From Siphonodentalium dalli (taxonomy: Eukaryota > Mollusca > Scaphopoda > Gadilida > Siphonodentaliidae): a stretch of DNA of 64,000 nucleotides. The stretch covers positions 79,707,980-79,771,979 of the forward strand of contig CP136063.1 of the NCBI GenBank assembly GCA_032622095.1, read 5' to 3'. Made by a program: the position numbers and the translations under genes. Under the pieces are notes generated by a model. That model was not told the origin of the DNA, did no database searches, and worked only from the letters and a program-made list of their open reading frames with translations. Below are positions 62,401 to 64,000 of this stretch, piece after piece. Positions within the stretch are counted from its first letter, which is position 1. Every line of letters begins with the position of its first letter.

Positions 62401-63361
62401 TGGGGACCCTCTATTCGGAATGAGTACCTTTAAATTGGAAAGATTGCATATACCCAGTATGACAAACCTAAAGATCTTTCCAGATGGGTTTGACTGAACA
62501 CACATTTTCAGCGAATTCTGCGGAATTCCATGAAATAATGTCACACCTCGCCAGTTATTGTAATTCAGAAATATTCCTTCATTAGAAATGCCTCCATAAC
62601 TGTTGGACCTATATTGAGCATAGACTCACTTACTATCATCAAAATCGCCTGTGCATGATATTATGTAACATACCCAATTCTTTTTACCATATTCGCACTT
62701 TTAATATGATGTATCTCCTGCATAGATAATTGGAAGATCACCAAAGATATATAATAATATGTGCAAACTTTTGAAACCGGACAAATTCTTGAACAGATTC
62801 CCATCAAATATAGTATAATACGACTGCAGAATTCCACTTGTCACAATGATACAACATGTGTGCCTGTGTGTGATCTCAGGAGTATAAATTCTGCAGTACT
62901 ACTATGCTATATTTGATGGAAATCTACACAAAATACTCATTGATGAGTAGTTCCCTCAGGAAATGTTCAAATAGAAATAGGTCGTTTCTTGAACTTAATA
63001 TCTGAACATTTCCCACTAATGAATAGGAATCATTCTGCTCTTGTATTATCTGTTTTTCTGTCTGTCATCTGCATTTATTAACTTAACACCCCTCTAAATG
63101 AAAAATAAACTGTTCCACTGTATACTTTTATAACTGAATAGCAGAATCCACTCAGTATAGGAAGGGATAATAGGCTAATCCAAAGTAACTTCTTCCTTTA
63201 TAGGGTTGCCAGTATATCTCAATTTAATCGTTGAAGCTGAGTACAATGGAACTGGTGTTCATTTCTCATGGAATTCTCCCAGAATGATGCCCACTGATTC
63301 AGTGGTATCCGGGTACACACTATACTGGTGTATAGGCTCTTCTAAAACACACACCTGCAAG
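26370..63361 (+). CDS. gp130-like class I cytokine receptor, partial, 9 exons
   Basis: Predicted cell-surface receptor for a helical cytokine; in known families it signals through JAK/STAT. Nine exons join in one 480-codon frame, with GT...AG introns and phases 1,1,2,1,0,1,0,1 matching at every joint. Residues 1-19 form a signal peptide and about 24-119 an Ig-like domain. D1 is about 120-224 (Cys130, Cys140, Cys169, Cys179, with Trp after each pair). D2 is about 224-319, opening with VKPAPV and ending in WSDAI (306-310) where the family has WSxWS. FN3 is about 320-428, and a second FN3 begins with YTLYWC near residue 468. Ig-D1-D2-FN3-FN3 is the gp130 order; Domeless and LIFR are relatives. 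The C-terminal part, including any transmembrane segment and tail, is outside the window. The family call is strong; exact orthology is open. Confidence 0.9.
26493..26645. mobile_element. Family A MITE (copy 2, internally deleted)
   Basis: TACAGTAATGACCTAAATAA at the left end and TTTAGGGCATTACTGTA at the right. The centre and much of the right arm are lost after CATCGGAAAGATCTC. It lies 53 bp after the exon 1 donor. Confidence 0.9.
26646..27683. other. Intron 1 sequence without recognised elements
   Basis: AT-rich intronic sequence; no further repeat or exon was recognised. Confidence 0.5.
27684..27944. mobile_element. Family B MITE, short subfamily (copy 4)
   Basis: TTAACCCTTTCATGATGGGA to CATCTTGGAAGGGTTAA. 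Both hairpins are present with CAGTGCATTCTC and CAATGTATTCTC stems, joined by GGTCAAGGTAAATATTGTTA. The unique arm of copies 1-3 is replaced by short GCAGCATTAAGATCCTGTGC and GGGTTTTCACAAAATTT arms. Confidence 0.88.
28295..28582 (+). CDS. Receptor exon 2: Ig-like domain
   Basis: Phase 1 at both ends, as usual for a shuffled Ig exon. It encodes about 96 residues. LRLWCNL supplies the B-strand Cys and the F-strand signature is DEGNYVCYLN, so the Ig disulphide pair is present. QLVRVE forms the G strand leading into D1. The acceptor is TTTTCATTATAG and the donor GTAAGT. The exon's frame stays open upstream to an in-frame ATG at 28246 inside the intron; I treat that as chance. Confidence 0.88.
28601..28766. 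mobile_element. Family A MITE (copy 3, internally deleted)
   Basis: TACAGTAATGCCCTAAGTAA to ACTTAGGGCATTACTGTA. The right arm resumes at GAGTTACCCATAATTCTGC. It lies 18 bp after the exon 2 donor. Confidence 0.9.
28805..29150. mobile_element. Family H hAT-like MITE (copy 2, degraded)
   Basis: First hairpin ATTTGCAGAATGAGGTCCCA ... GGGGACCTC, a middle part with GTTCCCAGATGGTGATTTG and GATATAGAGAAACTGAGAAA, and half of the second hairpin (GAGGTCCCCAGAGGGTGAAT). The middle part is also found at 41860-41960 and 45300-45440, so the full-length family is about 400 bp. Confidence 0.7.
29521..29650 (+). CDS. Receptor exon 3: first half of D1
   Basis: Encodes ELVEVEGLQCRVYNWQNMTC followed by WWDLG and ending in QLVWAI. 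The pattern C-x9-C-W-W is the first conserved disulphide and Trp of the class I cytokine-receptor D1 domain. Acceptor TTTCTCATAG, donor GTAAGT, exit phase 2. The following intron is 18.4 kb. Confidence 0.9.
29819..30084 (+). mobile_element. Family E TTAA-type MITE (copy 3)
   Basis: TTAA at both edges. Contains CTCATTGATGAATAGTTCCC, the AATGTTCAGATAATAAGTTC hairpin, CCTGAACATCCCTC and GAGAATCCATTTAGTAAAGA. Confidence 0.85.
30345..30895. mobile_element. Foldback repeat W
   Basis: About 150 bp at 30345-30500 (including CTCTGGCTATGCC and ACCTGGGAAATATTTGAAGT) returns as reverse complement at 30735-30890 (AAAATTCCCAGATTGTGTAC, GGTCATAGCCAGAGTAGA). The arms are diverged. The spacer is about 230 bp and non-coding. 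Confidence 0.6.
31131..31147 (+). repeat. G homopolymer
   Basis: A run of about 17 G directly before the family B copy at 31157. Confidence 0.9.
31157..31418. mobile_element. Family B MITE, short subfamily (copy 5)
   Basis: Left TTACCCTTCCATGACTGAAG, right CATCATGACAAGTTTAA. Both hairpins are present, with slight loss of pairing in the first. Confidence 0.8.
31419..32391. other. Intron 3 sequence without recognised elements
   Basis: Short ORFs only. GAGAAGTGACTTCTCCC and related words near 31790-32090 suggest a small foldback but were not resolved. Confidence 0.4.
32392..32608. mobile_element. Family A MITE (copy 4, full palindrome)
   Basis: TACAGTAATGCGCTAAATAA to GATTATTTAGGGCATTAATG, with a CTCAAAGTGAG loop. 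Another short terminal fragment (ATTTAGCGCATTACTGTA) lies at about 32670-32688. Confidence 0.9.
33197..33434. mobile_element. Family H hAT-like MITE (copy 3)
   Basis: CAAGCCTTAATATAGTGTGT at the left and TTGAGGCCTG at the right. It contains two hairpins GAATGAGGTCCCCAGAGGGT ... GGGGACCTCATTC, with an internal AAGCCTTGAAATAGTGTGTC. No 8-bp flanking repeat survives. Confidence 0.8.
33519..34892. mobile_element. TTAA-bounded foldback element K with nested family B
   Basis: Left TTAAAGATACTGTATCTCTT CCGGGCC and right GGCCTGGAAATAATAG ATGATCTTTAA are inverted, with TTAA at each edge. Arms of about 200-340 bp continue with AAACACAGACAAAACTGAA against TTCAGTTTTATCTGTATTTT. A complete family B element (33926-34315) sits in its middle and is therefore younger. 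Confidence 0.65.
33926..34315. mobile_element. Family B piggyBac-like double-hairpin MITE (copy 3)
   Basis: TTAACCCTTTACCCAACA to GTTGGGTAAAGGGTTAA. Two near-perfect CCAATGCATTCTCTTATATA hairpins are joined by an A/T spacer with AAATTGTTAAAGATTGTAAG. It is nearly identical in layout to copy 1 in reverse. Confidence 0.9.
35038..35253. mobile_element. Family A MITE (copy 5, full palindrome)
   Basis: TACAGTAATGCCCTAAATAA to ATTTAGGGCATTACTG, with loop CTCTCAGTGAGAG. Confidence 0.92.
35274..35780. mobile_element. TTAA-bounded element U
   Basis: TTAAAGGGACTCAAGGCA at the left and TGCCTTAGGTCCCTTTAA at the right are inverted termini with TTAA edges, about 507 bp apart. No ORF. Its right half is part of the tandem duplication below. 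A diverged left part resembles 44329-44650 (GAGCTTAAAGGGATGCATG, AATGAGATGTCGCATTTTGA). Confidence 0.65.
35505..36641 (+). repeat. Tandem duplication, ~475-bp unit, second copy split by MITE
   Basis: Sequence from GACAGTAAACACTGGAACAG to GAGTTATGGGGCAACTACTA (about 35505-35968) repeats from about 35981 to 36641. The second copy contains a family A element that the first lacks. The copies differ at scattered sites, so the duplication is not brand new. Confidence 0.88.
36284..36502. mobile_element. Family A MITE (copy 6) with preserved empty site
   Basis: Full palindrome. The matching empty site in the first duplicate reads CTACC-TA-TCATTC (TA at 35811-35812). The filled site reads CTACC-TA-CAGTAATG ... 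CATTACTG-TA-TCATTC. This shows directly that insertion duplicated TA, the target of Tc1/mariner-type transposases. Confidence 0.95.
37098..37316. repeat. Family I palindromic repeat (copy 1)
   Basis: Arms GTGGCCATATTGGATCCA ... TTTCCATATATGGAAATCTG and their inverse, around CATGACTTCCATATATGG. The ends CCATATTGGAT/ATCCAATATGG match 12294-12420. Confidence 0.75.
37317..37878. other. No recognised feature (intron 3)
   Basis: AT-rich intron. Confidence 0.5.
37879..38095. mobile_element. Family A MITE (copy 7, full palindrome)
   Basis: TA-CAGTAATGCCCTAAATAA to ATTTAGGGCATTACTG-TA. Confidence 0.93.
38096..39644. other. Intron 3 sequence without recognised elements
   Basis: Contains a short direct repeat TGCGACAGGGGGAGGTAC (about 38972-39005), a G-run at about 39316 and a 72-codon ORF at 39434-39652 with no recognisable domain. 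Confidence 0.45.
39645..39861. mobile_element. Family A MITE (copy 8, full palindrome)
   Basis: TACAGTAATGCCCTAAATAA to TTTAGGGCAATACAGTA. Its right flank GTACAAGAATATT...CTATTTTATTATAATATCT is shared with copy 16 at 63377. Confidence 0.93.
40049..40190. mobile_element. Family A MITE (copy 9, left arm deleted)
   Basis: TACAGTAATGTCCTAAATAA jumps from CTCCTTA to CTGAGAGCTTTCCGGTGA. The right arm is complete to CATTACTGTA. Confidence 0.88.
40498..40720. mobile_element. Family A MITE (copy 10, full palindrome)
   Basis: TACAGTATTGCCCTAACTAA to ATTTAGGGCATTACTGG. Both arms carry the same small insertion next to the CTCCTTA/TAAGGAG block (TAAACC against GGTTTAA). Confidence 0.9.
40721..41425. other. 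No gene; (AAT)n at about 41325-41365
   Basis: AT-rich intron with a trinucleotide microsatellite. Confidence 0.6.
41426..41665 (+). mobile_element. Family G dispersed repeat (copy 1)
   Basis: TTAAAGGTCCACTTAATTTT CGAGTCACC at the left, then TCAGAAGATGCCCAT and GTTATGGCTCCCAGAAT. The whole block is found inverted at about 56010-56239. The TTAA at its left edge suggests another TTAA-type element. Confidence 0.65.
41860..42066. mobile_element. Family H MITE (copy 4, partial)
   Basis: Middle part CTGAACAGAAAGGAAAAAGT, then the hairpin GAATGAGGTCCCCAGAGGGT ... GGTAGCATCACTAAAT. Confidence 0.75.
42923..43231 (+). repeat. Direct duplication, first copy
   Basis: About 310 bp beginning GTCATATAACCGTTATCTGG and including CATGATATCCCATGCTGTAT. 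It repeats at 43779-44095 in the same orientation with scattered changes. A family B element lies between the copies. Confidence 0.85.
43463..43700. mobile_element. Family B MITE, short subfamily (copy 6, left end lost)
   Basis: Begins GCAGCATTAAAGATCCTGTG, keeps both hairpins and ends GTCATGAAAGGGTTAA. Confidence 0.8.
43779..44095 (+). repeat. Direct duplication, second copy
   Basis: GTCATATAACCATTATCTGG through CATCTAACCTTTCC, partner of 42923-43231. Confidence 0.85.
44119..44319. mobile_element. Family A MITE (copy 11)
   Basis: TACAGTAATGCCCTAAATAA to ATTTAGGGCATTACTG. The central loop is shortened to AAAGCTCCGATGAA. Confidence 0.9.
44685..44936. mobile_element. Family B MITE, short subfamily (copy 7)
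   Basis: TTAACCCTTTACTGAAATTT to CATCACGAAAGGGTTAA, with both hairpins, though stems are imperfect. Confidence 0.85.
45140..45560. mobile_element. Family H MITE (copy 5, near full length)
   Basis: First hairpin GTGAGGTTCCCAGCAGG ... CTGGGAACCTCATTC, middle part (GAACAGAAAGGAAAAAGTAA, AGATGAGGCCTAAGCAGAAT) and second hairpin AGAGGGTGAATTTGGTGATG ... GGGGACCTCATTC. This shows the two-hairpin plan of the family. Confidence 0.8.
46176..46362 (+). mobile_element. Family E TTAA-type MITE (copy 4, right end lost)
   Basis: TTAACCATTTCTACACTAAA, TCATTGATGAGTAGTTCCC, the TAATAAGTTCAACAAACG hairpin and CCTGAACATCCC. Confidence 0.8.
46583..46766. mobile_element. Family M TTAA palindromic MITE (copy 1)
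   Basis: TTAACCCTTTCAGTGCCAAG to CTTGGCACTGAAAGGGTTAA. The arms are perfect inverses through TTTTTGTATCAACCCATA. One arm has an internal deletion relative to the copy at 58170. The termini share TTAACCCTTT with families B and E. Confidence 0.92.
47300..47524 (+). mobile_element. Family E TTAA-type MITE (copy 5)
   Basis: Left TTAATCCTTTCTATACTAAA and right ATTTAATATAGAAAGGGTTA show the family's inverted ends. The internal hairpin is shortened. Confidence 0.85.
47605..48065 (+). mobile_element. Family F TTAA-type MITE (copy 2)
   Basis: TTAAAGGTACTCAATCCTGT to GGATTATGTATCTTTAA. It ends 27 bp before receptor exon 4, leaving just the polypyrimidine tract and AG between element and exon. Confidence 0.85.
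48093..48274 (+). CDS. Receptor exon 4: second half of D1
   Basis: Starts in phase 2 and restores the Lys of exon 3. It encodes YDCPHLSADKMSCLW, the second C-x9-C pair with its Trp, then NLVYYMRVEVKNT and a final strand KPFMIITKDI. Acceptor TTTTTATCTACAG, donor GTGAGA, exit phase 1. A family F transposon ends only 27 bp before the exon. Confidence 0.9.
49057..50711. mobile_element. CAGGGG-ended element D nested in C
   Basis: Begins CAGGGGG(n) and ends CCCCC(n)TG. Both ends carry a related GCGAGAC/ACGAGAC block and C/G runs just inside. The flanks repeat GACCA (49048-49054 region and 50712-50716), extending to 7 bp with one mismatch. The uninterrupted right arm of C shows the empty site GCGACCAAGTTAAAT. 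The inside is AT-rich and non-coding. The terminal CAGGGG is hAT-like, but the duplication is not a clean 8 bp. Confidence 0.7.
50750..51050 (+). pseudogene. Frameshifted C2H2 zinc-finger exon inside element C
   Basis: Preceded by an acceptor-like TTTTATATTTACAG. The first part encodes an acidic, Ser-rich stretch (MSDMDGVAPLQDIDGIDVEG; later MTSTPKSSKMSTSESEPELE). From 50950 a canonical C-x2-C-x12-H-x3-H finger is encoded, but in two frames. Cys is at 50950-50952; then, after one missing base near 50956, Cys is at 50958-50960, His at 50997-50999 and His at 51009-51011. The second frame stops at 51048. In the present frame the ORF ends within the finger, so the protein is broken. A different splice pattern is the alternative. 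It is probably the remains of a DNA-binding protein or of a host exon captured by the element. Confidence 0.6.
52068..52220. repeat. Family R foldback (copy 2)
   Basis: Arms TCCTATTTTATACGTAATTT and inverse AATTCCGTATAAAATAGG, inner GAGCCTCGGTAAACCTCGGC stem. Same layout as 12748-12896. It lies inside the spacer of the split family B element. Confidence 0.75.
52592..52735 (+). mobile_element. Family E fragment (copy 9)
   Basis: ACACCCTTTCTTTACTATAC, GGAAATGTGCAGATAATAAA and CCATATGAAAAATACACCAA follow the family's word order. It abuts the end of the family B element. Confidence 0.6.
52859..52965. mobile_element. Family A MITE (copy 12, right arm only)
   Basis: GAGAGCTTTCCGATGAAAAC to TTAGGACATTATACTGTA. 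It ends 27 bp before receptor exon 5. Confidence 0.85.
52993..53135 (+). CDS. Receptor exon 5: first half of D2
   Basis: Opens with VKPAPVMKIGITVNFE, matching the VKP-type hinge at the start of D2. It continues NITWLHPAVYQ and HYRISYSSEWNSSDVV. I placed the donor at GTATGT (53136), which gives exit phase 0 and keeps the next exon open. A family A MITE ends 27 bp upstream. The open frame runs past the donor into the intron, so an unspliced reading continues for about 30 codons, but without homology. Confidence 0.85.
53715..53851. mobile_element. Family A MITE (copy 13, right arm mostly deleted)
   Basis: TACAGTAATGCCCTAAGTAA through GGAAAGCTCTCGGGGAG, then straight to TCGATTACTTAGGGCATTACTGTA-type end. 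Confidence 0.88.
53852..54448. other. No recognised feature (intron 5)
   Basis: Non-coding. Confidence 0.5.
54449..54609. mobile_element. Family B MITE, short subfamily (copy 9, left hairpin truncated)
   Basis: TTAACCCCTCGCATATATAA lacks the left half of the first hairpin. The second hairpin is shortened, and the end is GTCATGAAAAGATCAA. Confidence 0.75.
55011..55226. mobile_element. Family A MITE (copy 14, full but diverged)
   Basis: TACAGCAATGTCCTAAATAA to TTCGGGCATTACTGTA. It ends 39 bp before receptor exon 6. Confidence 0.88.
55266..55410 (+). CDS. Receptor exon 6: second half of D2 with WSDAI
   Basis: In phase 0 it reads VIDNIREEYIRICGLLAHTE, then YNFRIDCKPNDHGFWSDAIE, ending LETTKENG. 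The block L-x-x-x-T-x-Y-x-F-R-I-x-C, then a short loop, then WSxxx is the F-G region of D2. The WSxWS box is degenerate: the first Trp-Ser are kept and the second pair is Ala-Ile. Acceptor TACTTGCAG, donor GTTAGT, exit phase 1. The long ORF in another frame over this exon is a shadow. Confidence 0.88.
55411..56294. other. Intron 6: F fragment plus family G copy 2
   Basis: About 55889-55960 carries a piece of family F (AATTAAAGATGCATATTCCT, TATTTGAGTCGAG). About 56010-56239 is family G in reverse (AATTATGGGAGCCATAACTC, GGGCATCTTCTGAGACACAG, CGGTGACTCGAAAATTAAGT), ending about 55 bp before exon 7. Confidence 0.65.
56295..56395 (+). CDS. Receptor exon 7: first half of membrane-distal FN3
   Basis: Encodes PSAAPEINVGSYTQSRAKHC and ends REVVFYWK. 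The start (PS-x-AP) and the closing F-Y-W-K strand match the A-C strands of the FN3 domain that follows the cytokine-binding module in gp130. Acceptor TTTTATTTTAG, donor GTAAGA, exit phase 0. Confidence 0.85.
56837..57640. repeat. CCCCCCGCAACGAAGTTAGG-type repeat with (CCGT)n and 171-bp units
   Basis: Starts TACCCCCCGCAACGAAGTTA, followed by a (CCGT/CGT)n microsatellite (about 56882-56932). Then come three copies of a ~171-bp unit (CTGTGCACCTGCGATTATGA at about 57019, 57189 and 57361, with GAGCTTTTATTCCTACA and TTTTTCGACTTAGAA). It ends GGGGGGTATCCGTAGTCCCA TTGGGACAG. I know this opening style from repeats common in marine invertebrates; the class is not certain. Confidence 0.75.
57640..58125. 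repeat. Family N copy 7 with ~136-bp tandem pair
   Basis: CCCAAGAATTGTGGTTTTTA TC..GATCTAAG, GGGGTGGGTCAGTTGGAAAT and ATTCCTTATATGGTAT occur twice, at about 57846 and 57982. The 5' part has the TTGGAAA style of family N. Confidence 0.75.
58170..58386. mobile_element. Family M TTAA palindromic MITE (copy 2, full)
   Basis: TTAACCCTTTCAGTGCCAAG to CTTGGCACTGAAAGGGTTAA. The 217 bp form an almost perfect palindrome around AGAGCTCTAAGAAAGCTCTT. Confidence 0.95.
58387..59566. other. Intron 7 sequence; possible dispersed repeat at 58720-59070
   Basis: AACAAGAGCATCGCTAGGGC, AAGGGCTGTAACTCATGTAA and GACTGACGGGCGGACAG look like a dispersed repeat of a type frequent in invertebrate genomes. No second copy lies in the window to confirm it. 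Confidence 0.4.
59575..59938. mobile_element. hAT-like non-autonomous element (CAGGGGCGCC ends)
   Basis: CAGGGGCGCCGGAAGC at the left and CTTCCAGCGCCCCTG at the right, flanked by a perfect 8-bp duplication TTTTTTAA (59567-59574 and 59939-59946). The inside has CCGCAAA and AAAGGGCA words, G/C runs and no transposase. Confidence 0.9.
60015..60260. mobile_element. Family B MITE, short subfamily (copy 10)
   Basis: TTAATCCTTCCATGACTGGA to CATCATGAAAGGGTTAA. The first hairpin is damaged and the second near perfect. Confidence 0.85.
60360..60526. mobile_element. Family A MITE (copy 15, left arm deleted)
   Basis: TACTGTAATGCCCTACATAA, then GGGTAACTCACTGAGAGC, then a complete right arm to CATTACTGTA. 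Confidence 0.88.
60581..60799 (-). mobile_element. Family E TTAA-type MITE (copy 6, inverted)
   Basis: TTAAAATAGTCTATTCATTA, GAAGGGATGTTTAGG, the TTCAGATAATAAGTTCAACA hairpin, and AATGGGTTAA at the right. Confidence 0.75.
61032..61087. mobile_element. Family B fragment (copy 11)
   Basis: TTAACCCTTGATGATGGGAG through ACACTGTGCCAG. It breaks off where the GAGCACATATAGAGAGTGGA word, also present at about 60929, begins. Confidence 0.8.
61104..61267 (+). mobile_element. Family E TTAA-type MITE (copy 7, internally deleted)
   Basis: ATAAACCCTTTCTTTAATAA to CAGTATAGAAAGGGTTAA, with CCTGAACATCCCTCC inside. Confidence 0.85.
61677..61899 (+). CDS. Receptor exon 8: second half of membrane-distal FN3
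   Basis: Encodes PIPSEYQNGKITSYKIETKD, then VTYEVKISAKTAVGFSEKFN near its end. The N-G-K-I-T-S-Y-K-I strand and the T-Y-E-V-K-I-S-A-x-T-x-V-G-x-S block are the C' and F-G strands of an FN3 domain. Acceptor CATATTTCCAG, donor GTAAGA, exit phase 1. A family F MITE begins 46 bp after the exon. Confidence 0.9.
61946..62433 (+). mobile_element. Family F TTAA-type MITE (copy 3)
   Basis: TTAAAGGTACTCAATCCGAT to CGGAATGAGTACCTTTAA. The right side also has an internal partial terminal repeat (GGACCCTCTGATCGGATTG), which hints at a nested or duplicated end. Confidence 0.85.
62797..62924. repeat. Small foldback X
   Basis: ATTCCCATCAAATATAGTAT with CTGCAGAATT at the left, and AATTCTGCAGTACTAC with CTATATTTGATGG at the right. 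Spacer about 50 bp. Confidence 0.75.
62925..63172 (+). mobile_element. Family E TTAA-type MITE (copy 8)
   Basis: AATACTCATTGATGAGTAGT, TTGAACTTAATATCTGAACA and CAGAATCCACTCAGTATAGG, ending GAAGGGATAA. The left terminus is lost or altered. Confidence 0.8.
63204..63361 (+). CDS. Receptor exon 9: start of next FN3
   Basis: Encodes GLPVYLNLIVEAEYNGTGVH, then FSWNSP and SGYTLYWCIGSSKTHTCK. The Y-x-x-x-W-C...C signature is typical of the corresponding FN3 domain of gp130 and LIFR. Acceptor CCTTTATAG, donor GTAAGA, exit phase 0. A family A palindrome starts 15 bp beyond the exon. The rest of this domain and the membrane part must lie right of the window. Confidence 0.88.
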
Positions 63362-63376
63362 GTAAGATGAGACATA

Positions 63377-63594
63377 TACAGTAATGCCCTAAATAATCGA
63401 CTCCGTAACCACAGCAGAATTATGGGTAATTTTTCAGGATTTTGTCGGAAATATGGCTTGTTGCCATTCATCGGAAAGCTTTCAGTGAGAGCTTTCCGAT
63501 GAATGCCAACAAGCCATATTTCCGACTAAATCCTGAAAAGTTACCCATAATTCTGCTATGGTTAAGGAGTCGGATTATTTAGGGCAATACAGTA
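63377..63594. mobile_element. Family A MITE (copy 16, full palindrome)
   Basis: TACAGTAATGCCCTAAATAA to TTTAGGGCAATACAGTA, 15 bp after the exon 9 donor. Terminal variants and right flank match copy 8. Confidence 0.93.
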
Positions 63595-63628
63595 GTACAA
63601 GAATATTGCCTATTTTATTATAATATCT

Positions 63629-63735
63629 GATCGGAAGTATGGCTTGTTGCCATTCATCGGAAAGCTCCCACTGAGATTACCCATAATTCTGCTGTGGTTA
63701 AGGAGTTGATTATTTAGGGCATTATATATACTGTA
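63629..63735. mobile_element. Family A MITE fragment (copy 17)
   Basis: GATCGGAAGTATGGCTTGTT ... TTTAGGGCATTATATATACTGTA-type end. Left arm part and middle are missing. Confidence 0.85.
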
Positions 63736-63892
63736 TTGTACATTACATTTCCGTCACCATGCTACAGTTACCATTCAATATCTTATATGCGTAGGAGATG
63801 GCTTATGAAAGCACAAAATGCTTACTGCCAAATCCTGTTATAACCTTTCATCTATTCCATCTTCATACCGTGAACAATACACAATACTTTGG

Positions 63893-64000
63893 TTAACCCT
63901 TTCATGACCGGAGCTGCGCTGGTACAACATTAAAGATCCTGTGCCAGTGCATTCTCTTATATATGCGAGTCTACCATAGGGAGCCTCACATATATAAGAG
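63893..64000. mobile_element. Family B MITE (copy 12, cut by window end)
   Basis: TTAACCCTTTCATGACCGGA and the first hairpin (AGTGCATTCTCTTATATATG) up to the last base of the window. Confidence 0.85.

Noticed and set aside
1-64000. tRNA, rRNA or snRNA genes
   Set aside because: I saw no cloverleaf with A and B boxes and no conserved rRNA or snRNA words; a covariance search would be needed to exclude them.

Overview
This is animal genomic DNA, AT-rich and packed with repeats. I can support one real gene, a split gene on the + strand with spliceosomal introns. It fills the right-hand 38 kb and runs off the right edge of the window. The left-hand 26 kb holds no gene I can support. The organism is probably an invertebrate metazoan. 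Grounds for this are a dead jockey/CR1-type LINE, very many palindromic DNA transposons, and dispersed repeats of a style common in marine invertebrates, such as the (CCGT)n element near 56.9 kb. I cannot tell a lophotrochozoan from an invertebrate deuterostome.

The gene encodes a class I (gp130/LIFR/Domeless-type) cytokine receptor. Nine exons (26370-26439, 28295-28582, 29521-29650, 48093-48274, 52993-53135, 55266-55410, 56295-56395, 61677-61899, 63204-63361) join in one open frame of exactly 1440 nt (480 codons). Every intron is GT...AG and every phase agrees. In order, the exons encode a signal peptide, an Ig-like domain, cytokine-receptor domain D1 (two C-x9-C pairs followed by Trp), D2 with a degenerate WSxWS box (WSDAI), one FN3 domain, and the start of a second FN3 domain with a YWC...C signature. 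This is the extracellular order of vertebrate gp130. The remaining FN3 domain or domains, the transmembrane segment and the JAK-binding tail would lie beyond 64 kb. Introns range from about 0.9 kb to 18.4 kb, and the longest splits D1.

Left region, 1-26 kb: a decayed LINE (522-2470) carrying a hAT-like palindrome with a perfect 8-bp target duplication; several dispersed repeat families; CG-rich tandem repeats near 10.6 kb; piggyBac-like TTAA elements (15339, 20542, 23538); and a minisatellite (21.86-22.06 kb). Some minus-strand ORFs at 4.4-6.0 kb are of unknown status.

Right region, 26-64 kb: the receptor introns are crowded with non-autonomous DNA transposons. Family A has about 17 copies of a ~217-bp near-perfect palindrome with TA target sites; an empty site preserved in a tandem duplication proves this target. 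Families B, E, F, K, M and U are flanked by TTAA, and several share TTAACCCTTT ends. Families H and the element at 59575 are hAT-like, with 8-bp duplications. Intron 4 is a nested stack: a family B element is split by a 3.4-kb long-inverted-repeat element with a 5-bp duplication GACCC, and that element is split in turn by a 1.65-kb CAGGGG-ended element. The long-inverted-repeat element carries a frameshifted C2H2 zinc-finger exon at its centre. Eight of the nine receptor exons have a MITE edge within about 60 bp of a splice site.

Everything here was read by eye. Identities and family names need alignment to confirm.
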